DNA of 64,000 nt, taken from positions 2,418,001 to 2,482,000 of the forward strand of contig NZ_CP017561.2 in assembly GCF_001865575.2 (NCBI RefSeq). The letters are read 5' to 3'. The position numbers and the translations under genes were made by a program. The DNA comes from Paraburkholderia sprentiae WSM5005 (lineage in GTDB: Bacteria; Pseudomonadota; Gammaproteobacteria; Burkholderiales; Burkholderiaceae). Shown piece after piece: positions 45,579 through 54,737 of the stretch; the first letter of the stretch is position 1, and each line of letters starts with the position of its first letter. Below the pieces are notes generated by a model. That model ran no database searches. It worked only from the letters and a program-made list of their open reading frames with translations, and was not told where the DNA came from.

Positions 45579-46514
45579 TCAGCCTGCCGTCACGAGCTTC
45601 AGCGTTTCGTCGAGCGACGCCGGATCGGACACCGACGCGCCGACAAGATTGCCGTCGATGCGCCTGGTCAAACCCGCAAGGACCTTGCCCGGGCCGCATT
45701 CGATCACCTGTGTGACGCCCTGCGCCGCTATTGCCTGCACGCATTCGACCCAGCGCACCGCACCTGCCGCCTGGCGCACCAGCGCGTCCTTGATTTCGGC
45801 CGGCTCGTTGACCACGGCGACATCGACGTTATTGACGACGGGGATCGACGGCACCCGCACGTCGATGCTTGCGAGGTAGTCGCGCAGTTGATCCGACGCC
45901 GGTTTGAGCAGCGACGAGTGGAATGGCGCCGACACCGGCAGCGGCAGCGCGCGCTTCGCGCCCTTCGCCTTCGCGACTTCGCAGGCCTTCTCGACTGCGG
46001 CCTTGTGTCCCGCGATCACGACTTGCGCCGGCGCGTTGAAATTGACCGCTTCGACCACGCCGGCTGTCGACGCTTCCACACAGACCGCGCGCACGGTATC
46101 GTCGTCGAGGCCGAGAATCGCGGCCATGCCGCCTTCGCCTACCGGCACCGCGGTTTGCATCGCCTGCGCGCGGAAGCGCACGAGCGGCACCGCCTCGCGG
46201 AACGCCAGCGCGCCGGCGGCGACGAGCGCCGTGTATTCGCCAAGGCTATGTCCGGCGACGATCGCCGGCGCCGGGCCGCCCGCCTGCCGCCACGCGCGAT
46301 AGATAGCGTAGGCCGCAGTCAGCATGACCGGCTGGGTGTTGGCGGTGAGGTTGAGATCTTCGGCGGGGCCTTCGGCGATCAGCTTGCCGAGGTCCTGGTT
46401 GAGTGCGTCGGAGGCTTCCTGAACCGTCTCACGCACGATTGCGTGATCGGCGAACGCGTTAAGCATACCGACCGCCTGCGAGCCCTGCCCAGGAAAAACG
46501 AACGCGAATTTCAT
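45579..46514 (-). CDS. fabD: Malonyl-CoA:ACP transacylase
   Basis: A 311-residue enzyme that moves malonyl from CoA to ACP. The nucleophile is in VAGHSLGEYTAL, the oxyanion motif FPGQGSQ is at the N-terminus, and the catalytic His is in SAPFHSSLL. The ATG at 46514 starts MKFAFVFPGQ, the conserved N-terminus. It lies between fabH and fabG. Confidence 0.97.
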   Translation of the reverse strand: MKFAFVFPGQGSQAVGMLNAFADHAIVRETVQEASDALNQDLGKLIAEGPAEDLNLTANTQPVMLTAAYAIYRAWRQAGGPAPAIVAGHSLGEYTALVAAGALAFREAVPLVRFRAQAMQTAVPVGEGGMAAILGLDDDTVRAVCVEASTAGVVEAVNFNAPAQVVIAGHKAAVEKACEVAKAKGAKRALPLPVSAPFHSSLLKPASDQLRDYLASIDVRVPSIPVVNNVDVAVVNEPAEIKDALVRQAAGAVRWVECVQAIAAQGVTQVIECGPGKVLAGLTRRIDGNLVGASVSDPASLDETLKLVTAG

Positions 46515-46629
46515 ATCGTCCCCAAAATCGGTTTGATCGGATGAGGCGGCCGGCCGCGGCTGCCAGATGGCGCGCGCTGTTGCGCCGGCCGCATCGGCGC
46601 CGCCAGCGGCGCCCGCGATGCGTCGTCGC

Positions 46630-47619
46630 TCAGTAGCGAATGACCGACGCACCCCACGTGAAGCCGCCGCCGACGCCTTCGATCAGCACATTCTGGCCGC
46701 GCTTGATGCGGCCGTCGCGCACTGCGACGTCGAGTGCAAGCGGAATGGACGCCGCCGACGTATTGCCGTGCTCGCCCACCGTGACGACCATGCGCTCCTG
46801 CGGCAGCCCAAGCTTGCGGCAGGTGCTTTGCATGATGCGGATATTGGCCTGATGCGGAATCAGCCAGTCGACCTGCTCCGGTTTCAGATCGGCTTTTTCC
46901 AATGCTTCGATCGCGACCTTCTCGAGCACGTTGACGGCGAGCTTGAACACCGCCTGACCGTCCATGTGCAGGAATGCGCTGCCGGCCACTACGCCGCCGT
47001 TCACGTTGCCCGGCGTGCAGAGAATCTTCGAGTGGCTGCCGTCCGCGTGTAGCGCGCTTGCCAGCAGGCCCGGTTCGTCGGACGCCTGCATGATCACCGC
47101 CCCGGCGCCGTCGCCGAACAGCACGCAGGTGGTGCGGTCATTGAAGTCGAGAATGCGCGAAAAGGTTTCCGCGCCGACCACCAGCGCCGTGCGATGCTGG
47201 CCACTGCGAATCAGGCTGTCCACCGTCGCCACTGCGTACGCGAAGCCGGAGCAGACCGCCTGCACGTCGAACGCGGCACCGTGATTCCGGATCCCGAGCT
47301 TGTTCTGCAGCAGGCAGGCGGTGCTCGGGAACACGAAGTCCGGCGTGGAGGTGGCGACGACGATCAGGTCGATGGTCTGCGGATCGATGTCCGCCGCTTC
47401 GATCGCGCGCTGCGAGGCGATCAACGCGAGGTCGCTGGTCGTGACGTTCGGTTCGGCGAAGTGACGCGCATGGATGCCCGTGCGCGCGACGATCCATTCG
47501 TCGCTCGTCTCGACACCTTGCCGGGCGAGACGTTCAGCCAGATCCTGATTGGTGACGCGGTTGGGCGGCAGACAGCTGCCGGTGCCCAACACGCGAGAGT
47601 AGGTTGTGGATTGAGCCAT
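46630..47619 (-). CDS. fabH: 3-oxoacyl-ACP synthase III
   Basis: A 329-residue initiating condensing enzyme that joins acetyl-CoA and malonyl-ACP. The catalytic Cys is in [12 protein letters not shown], His in [11 protein letters not shown] and Asn in [11 protein letters not shown]. Its ATG shares one base with the plsX stop (TAATG), a tight coupling. The order plsX-fabH-fabD-fabG-acpP-fabF matches E. coli. Confidence 0.97.
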   Translation of the reverse strand: MAQSTTYSRVLGTGSCLPPNRVTNQDLAERLARQGVETSDEWIVARTGIHARHFAEPNVTTSDLALIASQRAIEAADIDPQTIDLIVVATSTPDFVFPSTACLLQNKLGIRNHGAAFDVQAVCSGFAYAVATVDSLIRSGQHRTALVVGAETFSRILDFNDRTTCVLFGDGAGAVIMQASDEPGLLASALHADGSHSKILCTPGNVNGGVVAGSAFLHMDGQAVFKLAVNVLEKVAIEALEKADLKPEQVDWLIPHQANIRIMQSTCRKLGLPQERMVVTVGEHGNTSAASIPLALDVAVRDGRIKRGQNVLIEGVGGGFTWGASVIRY

Positions 47620-48725
47620 TATGCCTTCGAGGATTGCGCAGCGTAGGGCTCGGCCGGCTGGCCTGCGATCGGGCTTGCGTGACCCGCACCGCTTGCGTTG
47701 CGCGCCGCCTGTTCGAGAGAACCCGCGTTCTCTTCCATCGCTCGCGCAAGGCGCTCCAGCACGCCGTTTTTGACGGCATCATACCCGCGTTTGATAGCCC
47801 ACTCAAACGCGTAGGCATCGGCGGAACCGTGGCTTTTGATCACGAGGCCGCGCAAGCCGAGCAGCGCTGCGCCGTTGTATTGCCGATGATCGACACGTTT
47901 CTTGAAACGCATCAATACCGGGAGCGCGAGCACCGCCATCACCTTGGTCAGCCACGAACGGCCGAACTCTTCCTTGATGATGTTGGACAGCATCTGCGCG
48001 AGACCTTCCGACGTCTTCAGCGCGACATTGCCGACAAAGCCATCGCAGATGATCACGTCGACGGTGCCCTTGTAGATGTCGTCGCCTTCAACATTGCCGT
48101 GAAAGTTCAGTGTACTCGCACGCAGCAGTTCGCCGGCGCGCTTGATGATGTCGTTGCCCTTGATGACTTCTTCGCCGATGTTAAGCAGCCCGATGGTGGG
48201 CCGCTCTTTGCCTTCGAGAGCGGACACAAGCGCGTGCCCCATCTCCGCGAACTGCAGCAGATGCTGCGGCTCGCAGTCGACGTTCGCGCCCAGGTCGAGC
48301 ATCATCGTATAGCCGGTGGGATTGGGCAGGGCAAACGCGATGGCCGGGCGTTCGATGCCGGACAGCGTTTTCAGCACATAACGCGAGACCGCCATCAATG
48401 CGCCGGTATTGCCAGCGGAAATGCAGGCTTGCGCCTCGCCTTCCTTGACGCAGTTCAGCGCTACGCGCATCGACGAATCTTTTTTCTTACGCAGCGCGAC
48501 CTCGACCGGATCGTCCATCGCGACGACCTCGGTAGCAGGCATGACGGTCAGCGCCGGCAGATCCTGAGCCTTCAGCTTCTTCAGCTGCGCACGAATCGCA
48601 CCTTCAATGCCGACGAGCAGCAACTGCGCATCGGGATGCGACCGAACGAAGTTGACGGCAGCGAGAACGGTCACGGACGGGCCGTGGTCGCCTCCCATGC
48701 AATCTATCGTGAGCTTTACTGTCAT
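47619..48725 (-). CDS. plsX: Phosphate acyltransferase PlsX
   Basis: A 368-residue peripheral membrane enzyme that turns acyl-ACP into acyl-phosphate for phospholipid synthesis. N-terminal [17 protein letters not shown] and the block [14 protein letters not shown] are family signatures. The last 40 residues are an Ala/Ser-rich tail. It follows rpmF, with a strong hairpin terminator in the 169-base gap. Confidence 0.96.
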   Translation of the reverse strand: MTVKLTIDCMGGDHGPSVTVLAAVNFVRSHPDAQLLLVGIEGAIRAQLKKLKAQDLPALTVMPATEVVAMDDPVEVALRKKKDSSMRVALNCVKEGEAQACISAGNTGALMAVSRYVLKTLSGIERPAIAFALPNPTGYTMMLDLGANVDCEPQHLLQFAEMGHALVSALEGKERPTIGLLNIGEEVIKGNDIIKRAGELLRASTLNFHGNVEGDDIYKGTVDVIICDGFVGNVALKTSEGLAQMLSNIIKEEFGRSWLTKVMAVLALPVLMRFKKRVDHRQYNGAALLGLRGLVIKSHGSADAYAFEWAIKRGYDAVKNGVLERLARAMEENAGSLEQAARNASGAGHASPIAGQPAEPYAAQSSKA

Positions 48726-48798
48726 GGAGTGCGACGAATTTCAGACGCTGCTTGGGGTCGCAGCAAGCGCTAAACCGCCAACTGCGATCGACACAAAA

Positions 48799-48820
48799 AA
48801 GCGGCAGTTGAATGCCGCCT
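48799..48820 (-). terminator. Intrinsic terminator between rpmF and plsX
   Basis: GCGGCA/TGCCGC with a 6-base loop is followed by TTTTTT on the minus strand. It lies 75 bases past rpmF and may set the ratio of ribosomal protein to lipid enzyme transcripts. Confidence 0.75.
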
Positions 48821-48894
48821 TCTTGCCGAACCAGGAAATTGTCAAGCGAGCCGATCGCTACGCGAAACGCCACAGGGCGCATCGCAGTCAACGA

Positions 48895-49074
48895 TTAGTC
48901 GTTCTTCGTCTTGACGACTTTCTTGCCGCGATAGTAGCCGTTCGGGCTAATGTGGTGACGCAGATGCACTTCGCCCGTGCTCGGCTCAACGGCCATCGGC
49001 GCTGCCGTCAGGAAATCGTGCGAACGGTGCATGCCGCGCTTCGACGGCGACTTCTTGTTTTGTTGAACTGCCAT
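48895..49074 (-). CDS. rpmF: 50S ribosomal protein L32
   Basis: A 59-residue basic ribosomal protein that begins [20 protein letters not shown] and ends [14 protein letters not shown]; the middle includes [14 protein letters not shown]. No zinc-ligand cysteines are present, which is the C-minus form. It lies between yceD and plsX, the same neighbours as in E. coli. It is short enough to be missed by gene callers with a 60-residue cut-off. Confidence 0.97.
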   Translation of the reverse strand: MAVQQNKKSPSKRGMHRSHDFLTAAPMAVEPSTGEVHLRHHISPNGYYRGKKVVKTKND

Positions 49075-49176
49075 GACTTACTCCAAAAAAATTTTCCGAA
49101 TTCTAACACAGCCCGATACGGTCTTAACCACTGGCCCAACGGCCCAATGCGCCCGCATCACGCCCCCCGCAACTGT

Positions 49177-49848
49177 TCAGTGCTTCTCCCCGCCCGGTTC
49201 GCCACGCTTCAGACTTTCGAGCGCCGCGAACGGATTGCGCCGCTCATTGGACTGGTCAGGCTCTTCCGCATCGCCAGCTTCGTCCTGCACAGCTTCGTCG
49301 CCCTCGGCTTCGCTGCCCTCGGCTTCGCTGCCGTCCGCGCCAGAGACAAGGCTCTCGTGCACTTCAGGGCAGACCTCATGCTTCGGCACGAGCGGCAAGG
49401 AAAGCAGCAACTCTTCTTCGATCAAGTCGATGAGATCGAACTGGCGCGTGCCTACGATCACCTCGACTTCGTCCTCGTCGAGCGGAAACTCTTCGGCTTC
49501 CGCGTCCGTACTGACGATCCGGTAAGTCGCATCGACGTTGAACGCCTGCGAATACGGCGTCAAGCACCGCTGGCATTCGAGCCACGCGGCACCGTGAATC
49601 GCCAGCCGCAGATAAGGCTGGGGACCTTCGGTGCCATCGTCCTGCAATTCCGGCTGCGTCGTCCCTTCCGCCTGCCATGTGAACGCGGTGTCGCGATCTG
49701 GCGCTTCCGACGGGACTTCGTTTAACATGCGCGGCAGCTGCGAGACGCGCACGATACCCGCGGCCTGGCGTCCGCTTCGCGCAAATTCGAACAGATCGAG
49801 CTCGTGCGGGTCGGACAGACCTGCAGGTTTGCCAAGATGTTGAGTCAT
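49177..49848 (-). CDS. yceD: YceD family protein (DUF177)
   Basis: A 223-residue protein of the family implicated in 23S rRNA accumulation. A CxxC pair is in WLECQRCLTPY, and the block EEFPLDEDEVEVIVG leads to DLIDLIEEELLLSLPLVPKH. An acidic, Gly/Ser/Glu-rich segment near 168-200 precedes the conserved RRNPFAALESLK. GGAG lies 5 bases before ATG. A good sigma-70 promoter lies 190 bases upstream; rpmF follows. Confidence 0.9.
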   Translation of the reverse strand: MTQHLGKPAGLSDPHELDLFEFARSGRQAAGIVRVSQLPRMLNEVPSEAPDRDTAFTWQAEGTTQPELQDDGTEGPQPYLRLAIHGAAWLECQRCLTPYSQAFNVDATYRIVSTDAEAEEFPLDEDEVEVIVGTRQFDLIDLIEEELLLSLPLVPKHEVCPEVHESLVSGADGSEAEGSEAEGDEAVQDEAGDAEEPDQSNERRNPFAALESLKRGEPGGEKH

Positions 49849-50036
49849 GTGCGCTCCTGCGTCGGCAAGCGTGTTGCCGGGGTGATTCGCGAAGGACGAT
49901 CAGATCCGCCGCGAAAATGATCCGGTTTGCAAGGCAGCCAGCGGGGCCGCGGCCGTTTCCTTAAATCTTCCGGCTGCCGAAAGCCGCGAAACGCGCCGAG
50001 ACCCTTCAAGCGCAAGCATACCGTGAAAAGCCCAAA

Positions 50037-50065
50037 ATCATATCCGTTTTGTCTTTTCGAGTCAA
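50037..50065 (-). promoter_or_regulatory. Sigma-70 promoter of yceD-rpmF
   Basis: On the minus strand TTGACT (50060-50065) and TATGAT (50037-50042) are separated by exactly 17 bases; each matches 5 of 6 consensus bases. It implies a leader of about 180 bases before yceD. Confidence 0.75.
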
Positions 50066-50136
50066 ACACTTAAGCTCGTACCCGCGCGATGCTCGCGCGA
50101 CCCCGTACGACCCGCCTCTCCCTTTGCCAGCAAACC

Positions 50137-50754
50137 ATGTCTGACTCCTCTAAACGCACGCAACGCCTGATTCTCGCTTCGAGTTCGCGGTATCGCCGCG
50201 AGTTGCTCGAACGCCTGCGCGTGCCGTTCGACGTCATCGTGCCCGCGATCGACGAAACCCCGCTCGCCGGTGAAACGCCCGACGCAACCGCGCTGCGGCT
50301 CGCCGAAGCCAAGGCCCGCGCGGTCGCCCGAGGCCTCGCCGCCAACCAACGCGCGCTCGTGATCGGCGCTGACCAGGTCGCCACCTACGACGGCCTGCAA
50401 ATCGGCAAACCCGGCACACACGACAAGGCGCTCGCACAATTGCAGGCGATGCGCGGCCGCGACGTGCTATTTCATAGCGCGCTGTGCCTGTTCGACAGCG
50501 CGACCGACTCCGCGCAAACCGTCGACGTGATCACCCGCGTGCGCTTTCGCAACCTGCCGGACACGGCGCTCGACGCTTACCTGCACGCCGAAACGCCGTA
50601 CGACGTCGCCGGCAGCGCCAAATCCGAGGGTCTCGGCATCGCGCTGCTCGAAGCCATCCATTCCGACGACCCGACCGCGCTGGTCGGCCTGCCGCTGATC
50701 GCGCTGTCGCATATGCTGCTCGCGGCCCACTACCCGCTTCTGGATGCACGATGA
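50137..50754 (+). CDS. Maf family nucleotide pyrophosphatase
   Basis: A 205-residue house-cleaning enzyme that hydrolyses non-canonical nucleoside triphosphates; the YceF-type member prefers 7-methyl-GTP. Motifs are LASSSRYRRELL, PAIDETPLAGE, IGADQV, GKP and the C-terminal GLPL. The start is ATG 50137 and the stop overlaps the next gene by ATGA. The neighbour yceD, divergent here, also lies next to yceF in E. coli. Confidence 0.9.
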   Translation: MSDSSKRTQRLILASSSRYRRELLERLRVPFDVIVPAIDETPLAGETPDATALRLAEAKARAVARGLAANQRALVIGADQVATYDGLQIGKPGTHDKALAQLQAMRGRDVLFHSALCLFDSATDSAQTVDVITRVRFRNLPDTALDAYLHAETPYDVAGSAKSEGLGIALLEAIHSDDPTALVGLPLIALSHMLLAAHYPLLDAR

Positions 50755-51470
50755 CCGGCACGCTCTATCTGATTCCGAACACGCTCGGCGAAGGCGACGC
50801 GAGCGCGCTCGATCTGGTGCTGCCCGCGCCCGTGCGCGCCCGCGCGGCGTCGCTGCACTATTACATTGGCGAAAACGCGAAAACCACGCGCGCGTTCCTG
50901 AAGAAAGTCGGCACCGAGCGGCCGATTCAGGAAATCGAAATCCGCGAACTGAACGTCAACACGCCGGCCGGCGAGATCGACAAGCTACTTGCGCCGCTGC
51001 TCTCGGGGACCGATGCGGGCCTCGTCTCGGAGGCCGGCTGCCCGGCAGTCGCGGATCCTGGCGCGTTGCTCGTGCGGCGCGCGCACGAGCGCCGCGTGAA
51101 GGTCGTGCCACTGGTCGGGCCGAGTTCGATTTTGCTCGCGCTGATGGCGTCGGGGCTGAATGGCCAGAGCTTCACATTTCACGGCTATCTGCCCGTCGAC
51201 GCCGCCGAGCGCGCCAGACGTCTGCGCGATCTCGAACAACACTCGCGTAAGAACAGGCAAACGCAGATCTTCATCGAAACACCGTATCGGAATCGTGCGC
51301 TGCTCGACACACTGCTCGCGACCTGCGCGCCGTCGACGCTCATCTGCGTCGCCGTCGATCTCACGCTGCCAAGCGAAATGATCGCGAGCCGGAGCGTTGC
51401 CGACTGGAAAAAGAAGCCCGACATAGACCTGCATAAGCGGCCGGCGATCTTTCTAATTCTGGCGGCCTGA
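50751..51470 (+). CDS. RsmI-like SAM-dependent methyltransferase
   Basis: A 239-residue member of the tetrapyrrole methylase superfamily, the fold of RsmI. It begins GTLYLIPNTLGEGD and contains DAGLVSEAGCPAVADPGALL, VVPLVGPSSILLALMASGL and FIETPYRNRALLD. The usual RsmI motif 'ETPYR' is present. It probably methylates a nucleic acid or a small molecule; the target cannot be named. It overlaps maf by 4 bases. Confidence 0.85.
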   Translation: MTGTLYLIPNTLGEGDASALDLVLPAPVRARAASLHYYIGENAKTTRAFLKKVGTERPIQEIEIRELNVNTPAGEIDKLLAPLLSGTDAGLVSEAGCPAVADPGALLVRRAHERRVKVVPLVGPSSILLALMASGLNGQSFTFHGYLPVDAAERARRLRDLEQHSRKNRQTQIFIETPYRNRALLDTLLATCAPSTLICVAVDLTLPSEMIASRSVADWKKKPDIDLHKRPAIFLILAA

Positions 51471-51582
51471 GCGCGGTCACCGGCCGCCACCGAGGACCAA
51501 GCCCCAAACCCGCGCGCAAAGAGAAAGTCCGTGAGGTCGGCCGAGCCGGCCGCCGCACGGCAGTTCCTCTATCGCTGCGAGT

Positions 51583-52584
51583 TCAATGCAGACGCGTATT
51601 CGCGCCGAGCGCCATTGCCCGCAGCGCTCCCGCACTGACCGCGGCGCCGAATTTGCGGGCTACACGGTCCGTGATGCTCTCTTTTACCGTGTAGTCGATG
51701 ATGTCCGGCGCCTTGAAGATCTCGCGCGCGACGTAATCGGCATCGCCGAAACCGTCGGCGAGACCCATCTCGACGCTCTTCTGTCCGGTCCAGAACAGAC
51801 CCGAGAACATGTCCGGCGTTTCGTGCAGACGCTTGCCGCGCCCTTGACGCACCGCGTCGATGAACTGCGCATGGATCTGATCGAGCACATTCTGCGCGTG
51901 CTCGTCCATCTTCGACGTTTCAGGAGAGAAAGGGTCGAAAAAGCCCTTGTTCTCGCCCGATGTGTGCAACCGGCGCTGAATGCCCAGCTTATCCATGAGG
52001 CCGGTGAAACCGAAGCCGTCCATCAGTACGCCGATCGAACCGACGATGCTCGCCTTGCTGACATAGATCTTTTCCGCGGCCGCGGCCGCGTAGTAGCCAC
52101 CCGATGCGCACATATCGCCGACTACGACGTATAACGGTATTGACGAGTATTTGCCGCGCAAGCGCCGTATTTCGCTGTTAATCATGCTTGCCTGCACCGG
52201 ACTACCGCCTGGGCTGTTGCAATAGAGAATCACGCCGGCGGTATCGGAATCTTCGAACGCGGAATCGAGTGCGGTGTTGACGTCCTGCGCGTTCGCGTTC
52301 GTGTCGGTGGCTATCTCACCGTCGAGCGAGACCATCGCCGTATGACGGCCAGTCGTGGCGACCCGCTGGCCGGAGAAGCTCAGCGCACCCCACATTGCCA
52401 AAGCTAGTAAGGCCAGCAACACGAAGCGGAAGAAAATGCGCCACCGCCGCGCGGCGCGTTGCTCGCTGATCGCAGCCAGTGCGATGCGTTCAAGCGCGGC
52501 CCGCTCCCAGCCCGGTTCGTCGGCCGGCGCACGGGGGCGGCCGGCCGGAGCCGGATCCTTTTCGGGGGTCAAGTTGTCGGGCAT
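51583..52584 (-). CDS. sppA: Signal peptide peptidase SppA, single-domain type
   Basis: A 333-residue inner-membrane serine protease that clears residual signal peptides, of the short SppA36/S49 type. One N-terminal membrane helix (about 50-70) is followed by the S49 domain with NSPGGSPVQASM, DMCASGGYYAAAAAEKIYV (nucleophile Ser) and ASIVGSIGVL. The start MPDNLTPEKD follows the Rieske gene stop by 26 bases on the same strand. Confidence 0.92.
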   Translation of the reverse strand: MPDNLTPEKDPAPAGRPRAPADEPGWERAALERIALAAISEQRAARRWRIFFRFVLLALLALAMWGALSFSGQRVATTGRHTAMVSLDGEIATDTNANAQDVNTALDSAFEDSDTAGVILYCNSPGGSPVQASMINSEIRRLRGKYSSIPLYVVVGDMCASGGYYAAAAAEKIYVSKASIVGSIGVLMDGFGFTGLMDKLGIQRRLHTSGENKGFFDPFSPETSKMDEHAQNVLDQIHAQFIDAVRQGRGKRLHETPDMFSGLFWTGQKSVEMGLADGFGDADYVAREIFKAPDIIDYTVKESITDRVARKFGAAVSAGALRAMALGANTRLH

Positions 52585-52610
52585 GCGAAGAGTGGAAGAT
52601 AGAAAGAAAA

Positions 52611-53027
52611 TCAGCGCGTGACTGGCAACAATTCGCCGTCGGGTATCCAGAATACAGCACGGCCCTCGGATGTATCGCGTTCCTCCACCTGCAACCGACG
52701 CAACCGGCCCCCACGGCACGGACCACCCACGCATTTGCCGGTATCCGGCTCGTAAATCGCGCCATGTGTCGCACACATCAAGTATAAACCCGACGATTCG
52801 AAGAACTGCCCCTCCTGCCAGTCCAATTCCATCGGTACATGAGCGCAGCGATTCAAATAGCCATGAGCGCAGCCGTCATATCGGACGAAAAACACCACGA
52901 CGTCCTGCCCGCCAAGCTGGGCGTCGCGCCGGATGCCGTCGCCTCCGTCGACCAGCTCGTCGCCCGCGCAAATGCGCACGCCGAGCACGGCGGCAGCAGT
53001 AGAGGTGCCCACGCCGTCGCCGTTCAT
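52611..53027 (-). CDS. Rieske [2Fe-2S] protein
   Basis: A 138-residue soluble protein with a single Rieske domain. The cluster ligands are Cys and His in NRCAHVPMEL and, 21 residues later, Cys and His in LMCATHGAIYE. Such small Rieske proteins act as ferredoxin-like electron carriers; the partner is unknown. Its ATG overlaps the stop of the HAD gene by ATGA, and sppA follows, so three genes form a compact unit with rluC. Confidence 0.88.
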   Translation of the reverse strand: MNGDGVGTSTAAAVLGVRICAGDELVDGGDGIRRDAQLGGQDVVVFFVRYDGCAHGYLNRCAHVPMELDWQEGQFFESSGLYLMCATHGAIYEPDTGKCVGGPCRGGRLRRLQVEERDTSEGRAVFWIPDGELLPVTR

Positions 53028-53683
53028 GCGTTCTCCCGCAGCCAGCCGGACAGATCGCTGACGCTGGACGCGACGAACTTCGGCGACATCGCATTGAGCG
53101 AATTCGCCGGATGCGCGCCATATGTCACGCCGATGCCTGCCATGCCGGCGTTGAGCGCCATTTGCAGATCGTGGGTCGTATCGCCGATCATGACCGTGCG
53201 CGCCGCGGCTTGCCCCAATTCTCGCGTGAGCTCGTGCAGCATTGCCGGATGCGGCTTCGAGAAGGTTTCGTCAGCGCAGCGGGTGCCATCGAACAAGCTC
53301 GTTACGCGCGCCTGATCGAGCGCACGATTGAGCCCGACGCGGCTCTTTCCTGTCGCGACTGCGAGCAGATAGCCGACATCGCGCAATTCCTGAAGCATCT
53401 CGCGCACGCCGGGGAATAGTTCGGTGGTCTGGTCTTTTACCAGGAAATGAAAGCGGTAACGCTCGGAAAGCCGCGGATAGTCGACCGGATCGAGCGTCGG
53501 CGCGGCAATCTGCAGTGCGTCGCGCAGGCCGAGGCCGATTACGTAGCTAGCGGCTTCGTCGGCGGGTACCGGCAGGCCGAGGTCGCGGCACGCCGCCTGG
53601 ATGCTCCGCGTAATATGCAGGGTCGAATCCATCAGCGTGCCGTCCCAGTCAAACACGATCAAATCATATTGTTCTCTAGCCAT
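53024..53683 (-). CDS. HAD family hydrolase, phosphoglycolate phosphatase-like
   Basis: A 219-residue HAD-IA hydrolase. The nucleophile motif is FDWDGTLMDS (Asp12, Asp14), motif II ATGKSR, and motif IV MIGDTTHDL. The cap domain sits between. The sequence could be a Gph-type phosphoglycolate phosphatase or another small-phosphate phosphatase. It overlaps rluC by 8 bases. Confidence 0.88.
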   Translation of the reverse strand: MAREQYDLIVFDWDGTLMDSTLHITRSIQAACRDLGLPVPADEAASYVIGLGLRDALQIAAPTLDPVDYPRLSERYRFHFLVKDQTTELFPGVREMLQELRDVGYLLAVATGKSRVGLNRALDQARVTSLFDGTRCADETFSKPHPAMLHELTRELGQAAARTVMIGDTTHDLQMALNAGMAGIGVTYGAHPANSLNAMSPKFVASSVSDLSGWLRENA

Positions 53684-54725
53684 GCACGGTCGTCTCCGGG
53701 TTGGACCCAGCGCGTAGTTCGTTGAGTTGTTCGATAAAGCCGCGGCAGTCGGCCGGCAGCGGCGCGTCCAGCTGTAGAGGCGACCCGGTGGCCGGGTGCG
53801 TGAGCTTGAGCCGGTAAGCGTGCAGAAACATACGTTTGATGCCCGGCTTCGCGTTGGCGCGCGCCAGCGCCTTGTTCAAGGCGAAATCGCCGTATTTGGC
53901 GTCGCCCACGATCGGGAGTGCCAGATGTTGCAGATGCACCCGGATCTGGTGCGTGCGCCCCGTCTTCAGTTCGGCCTCGAGCAGCGCGTAGTTTTGCCAG
54001 CGGTCGACCAGGCTGAAGATCGTATGGGAAGCGAGGCCATCGGCCTGCACGCGCACGCGGCGCTCGCCGTCGGCGGTCAGATACTTGTGCAGCGGCTCCT
54101 TCACCGCGCGGCGGCGGCCCCAGTCGCTCGCCCATTCACCGTGCACGCACGCGTAATAGCGCTTGTCCATCCGGTTGTCGCGAATCTGCTCATGCAGATT
54201 GACGAGTGCCGCGCGCTTCTTCGCGAGCATCAGGATGCCCGAGGTCTCGCGATCCAGCCGGTGCACGAGTTCGAGGAATTTCGCCTGTGGCCGCGCCTCG
54301 CGCATCTGCTCGATCACCCCGAACGCGACACCGCTGCCGCCGTGGACTGCGACGCCGGCCGGCTTGTCGATCACAAGCAGGTGCTCGTCTTCGAACAGGA
54401 TGTGAAAGCCGGCCGCGGGCACGGGCACGTGGGCTGCAGCCTGATTCGGCTGGGCGACGCGAATGGGCGGCACGCGCACCAGATCGCCCGGTTCGAGCCG
54501 GTATTGCGCATCGATCCGCCCCTTGTTCACGCGCACTTCACCGCTGCGCAGGATGCGATAGATATGGCTTTTCGGCACGCCCTTGCAGACACGCAACAGG
54601 AAGTTGTCGATGCGCTGACCGGCCGAGCTGTCGTCGATTTCGATCAGCGAAGCCTGCTCGCTTGAAACCGGCCCTTCGACCGCGCCTGCAACTAATCTCT
54701 GGGATGTTTTGCCTAACTCTTTCAT
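53676..54725 (-). CDS. rluC: 23S rRNA pseudouridine synthase C
   Basis: A 349-residue pseudouridine synthase that modifies uridines 955, 2504 and 2580 of 23S rRNA in E. coli. An S4 RNA-binding domain (IDNFLLRVCKGVPKSHIYRI) precedes the catalytic domain with HRLDRETSGILMLA and the LKTGRTHQIRVHL motif. The ATG at 54725 starts MKELGKTSQR; the frame upstream has no homology. It is divergent from rne, as in E. coli. Confidence 0.95.
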   Translation of the reverse strand: MKELGKTSQRLVAGAVEGPVSSEQASLIEIDDSSAGQRIDNFLLRVCKGVPKSHIYRILRSGEVRVNKGRIDAQYRLEPGDLVRVPPIRVAQPNQAAAHVPVPAAGFHILFEDEHLLVIDKPAGVAVHGGSGVAFGVIEQMREARPQAKFLELVHRLDRETSGILMLAKKRAALVNLHEQIRDNRMDKRYYACVHGEWASDWGRRRAVKEPLHKYLTADGERRVRVQADGLASHTIFSLVDRWQNYALLEAELKTGRTHQIRVHLQHLALPIVGDAKYGDFALNKALARANAKPGIKRMFLHAYRLKLTHPATGSPLQLDAPLPADCRGFIEQLNELRAGSNPETTVHG

Positions 54726-54737
54726 TCTGAATATAAT
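54709..54737 (+). promoter_or_regulatory. Sigma-70 promoter, candidate for rne
   Basis: TTGCCT (54709-54714) and TATAAT (54732-54737) are separated by 17 bases on the plus strand. It overlaps the start of divergent rluC and implies an rne leader of about 718 bases. Confidence 0.6.
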
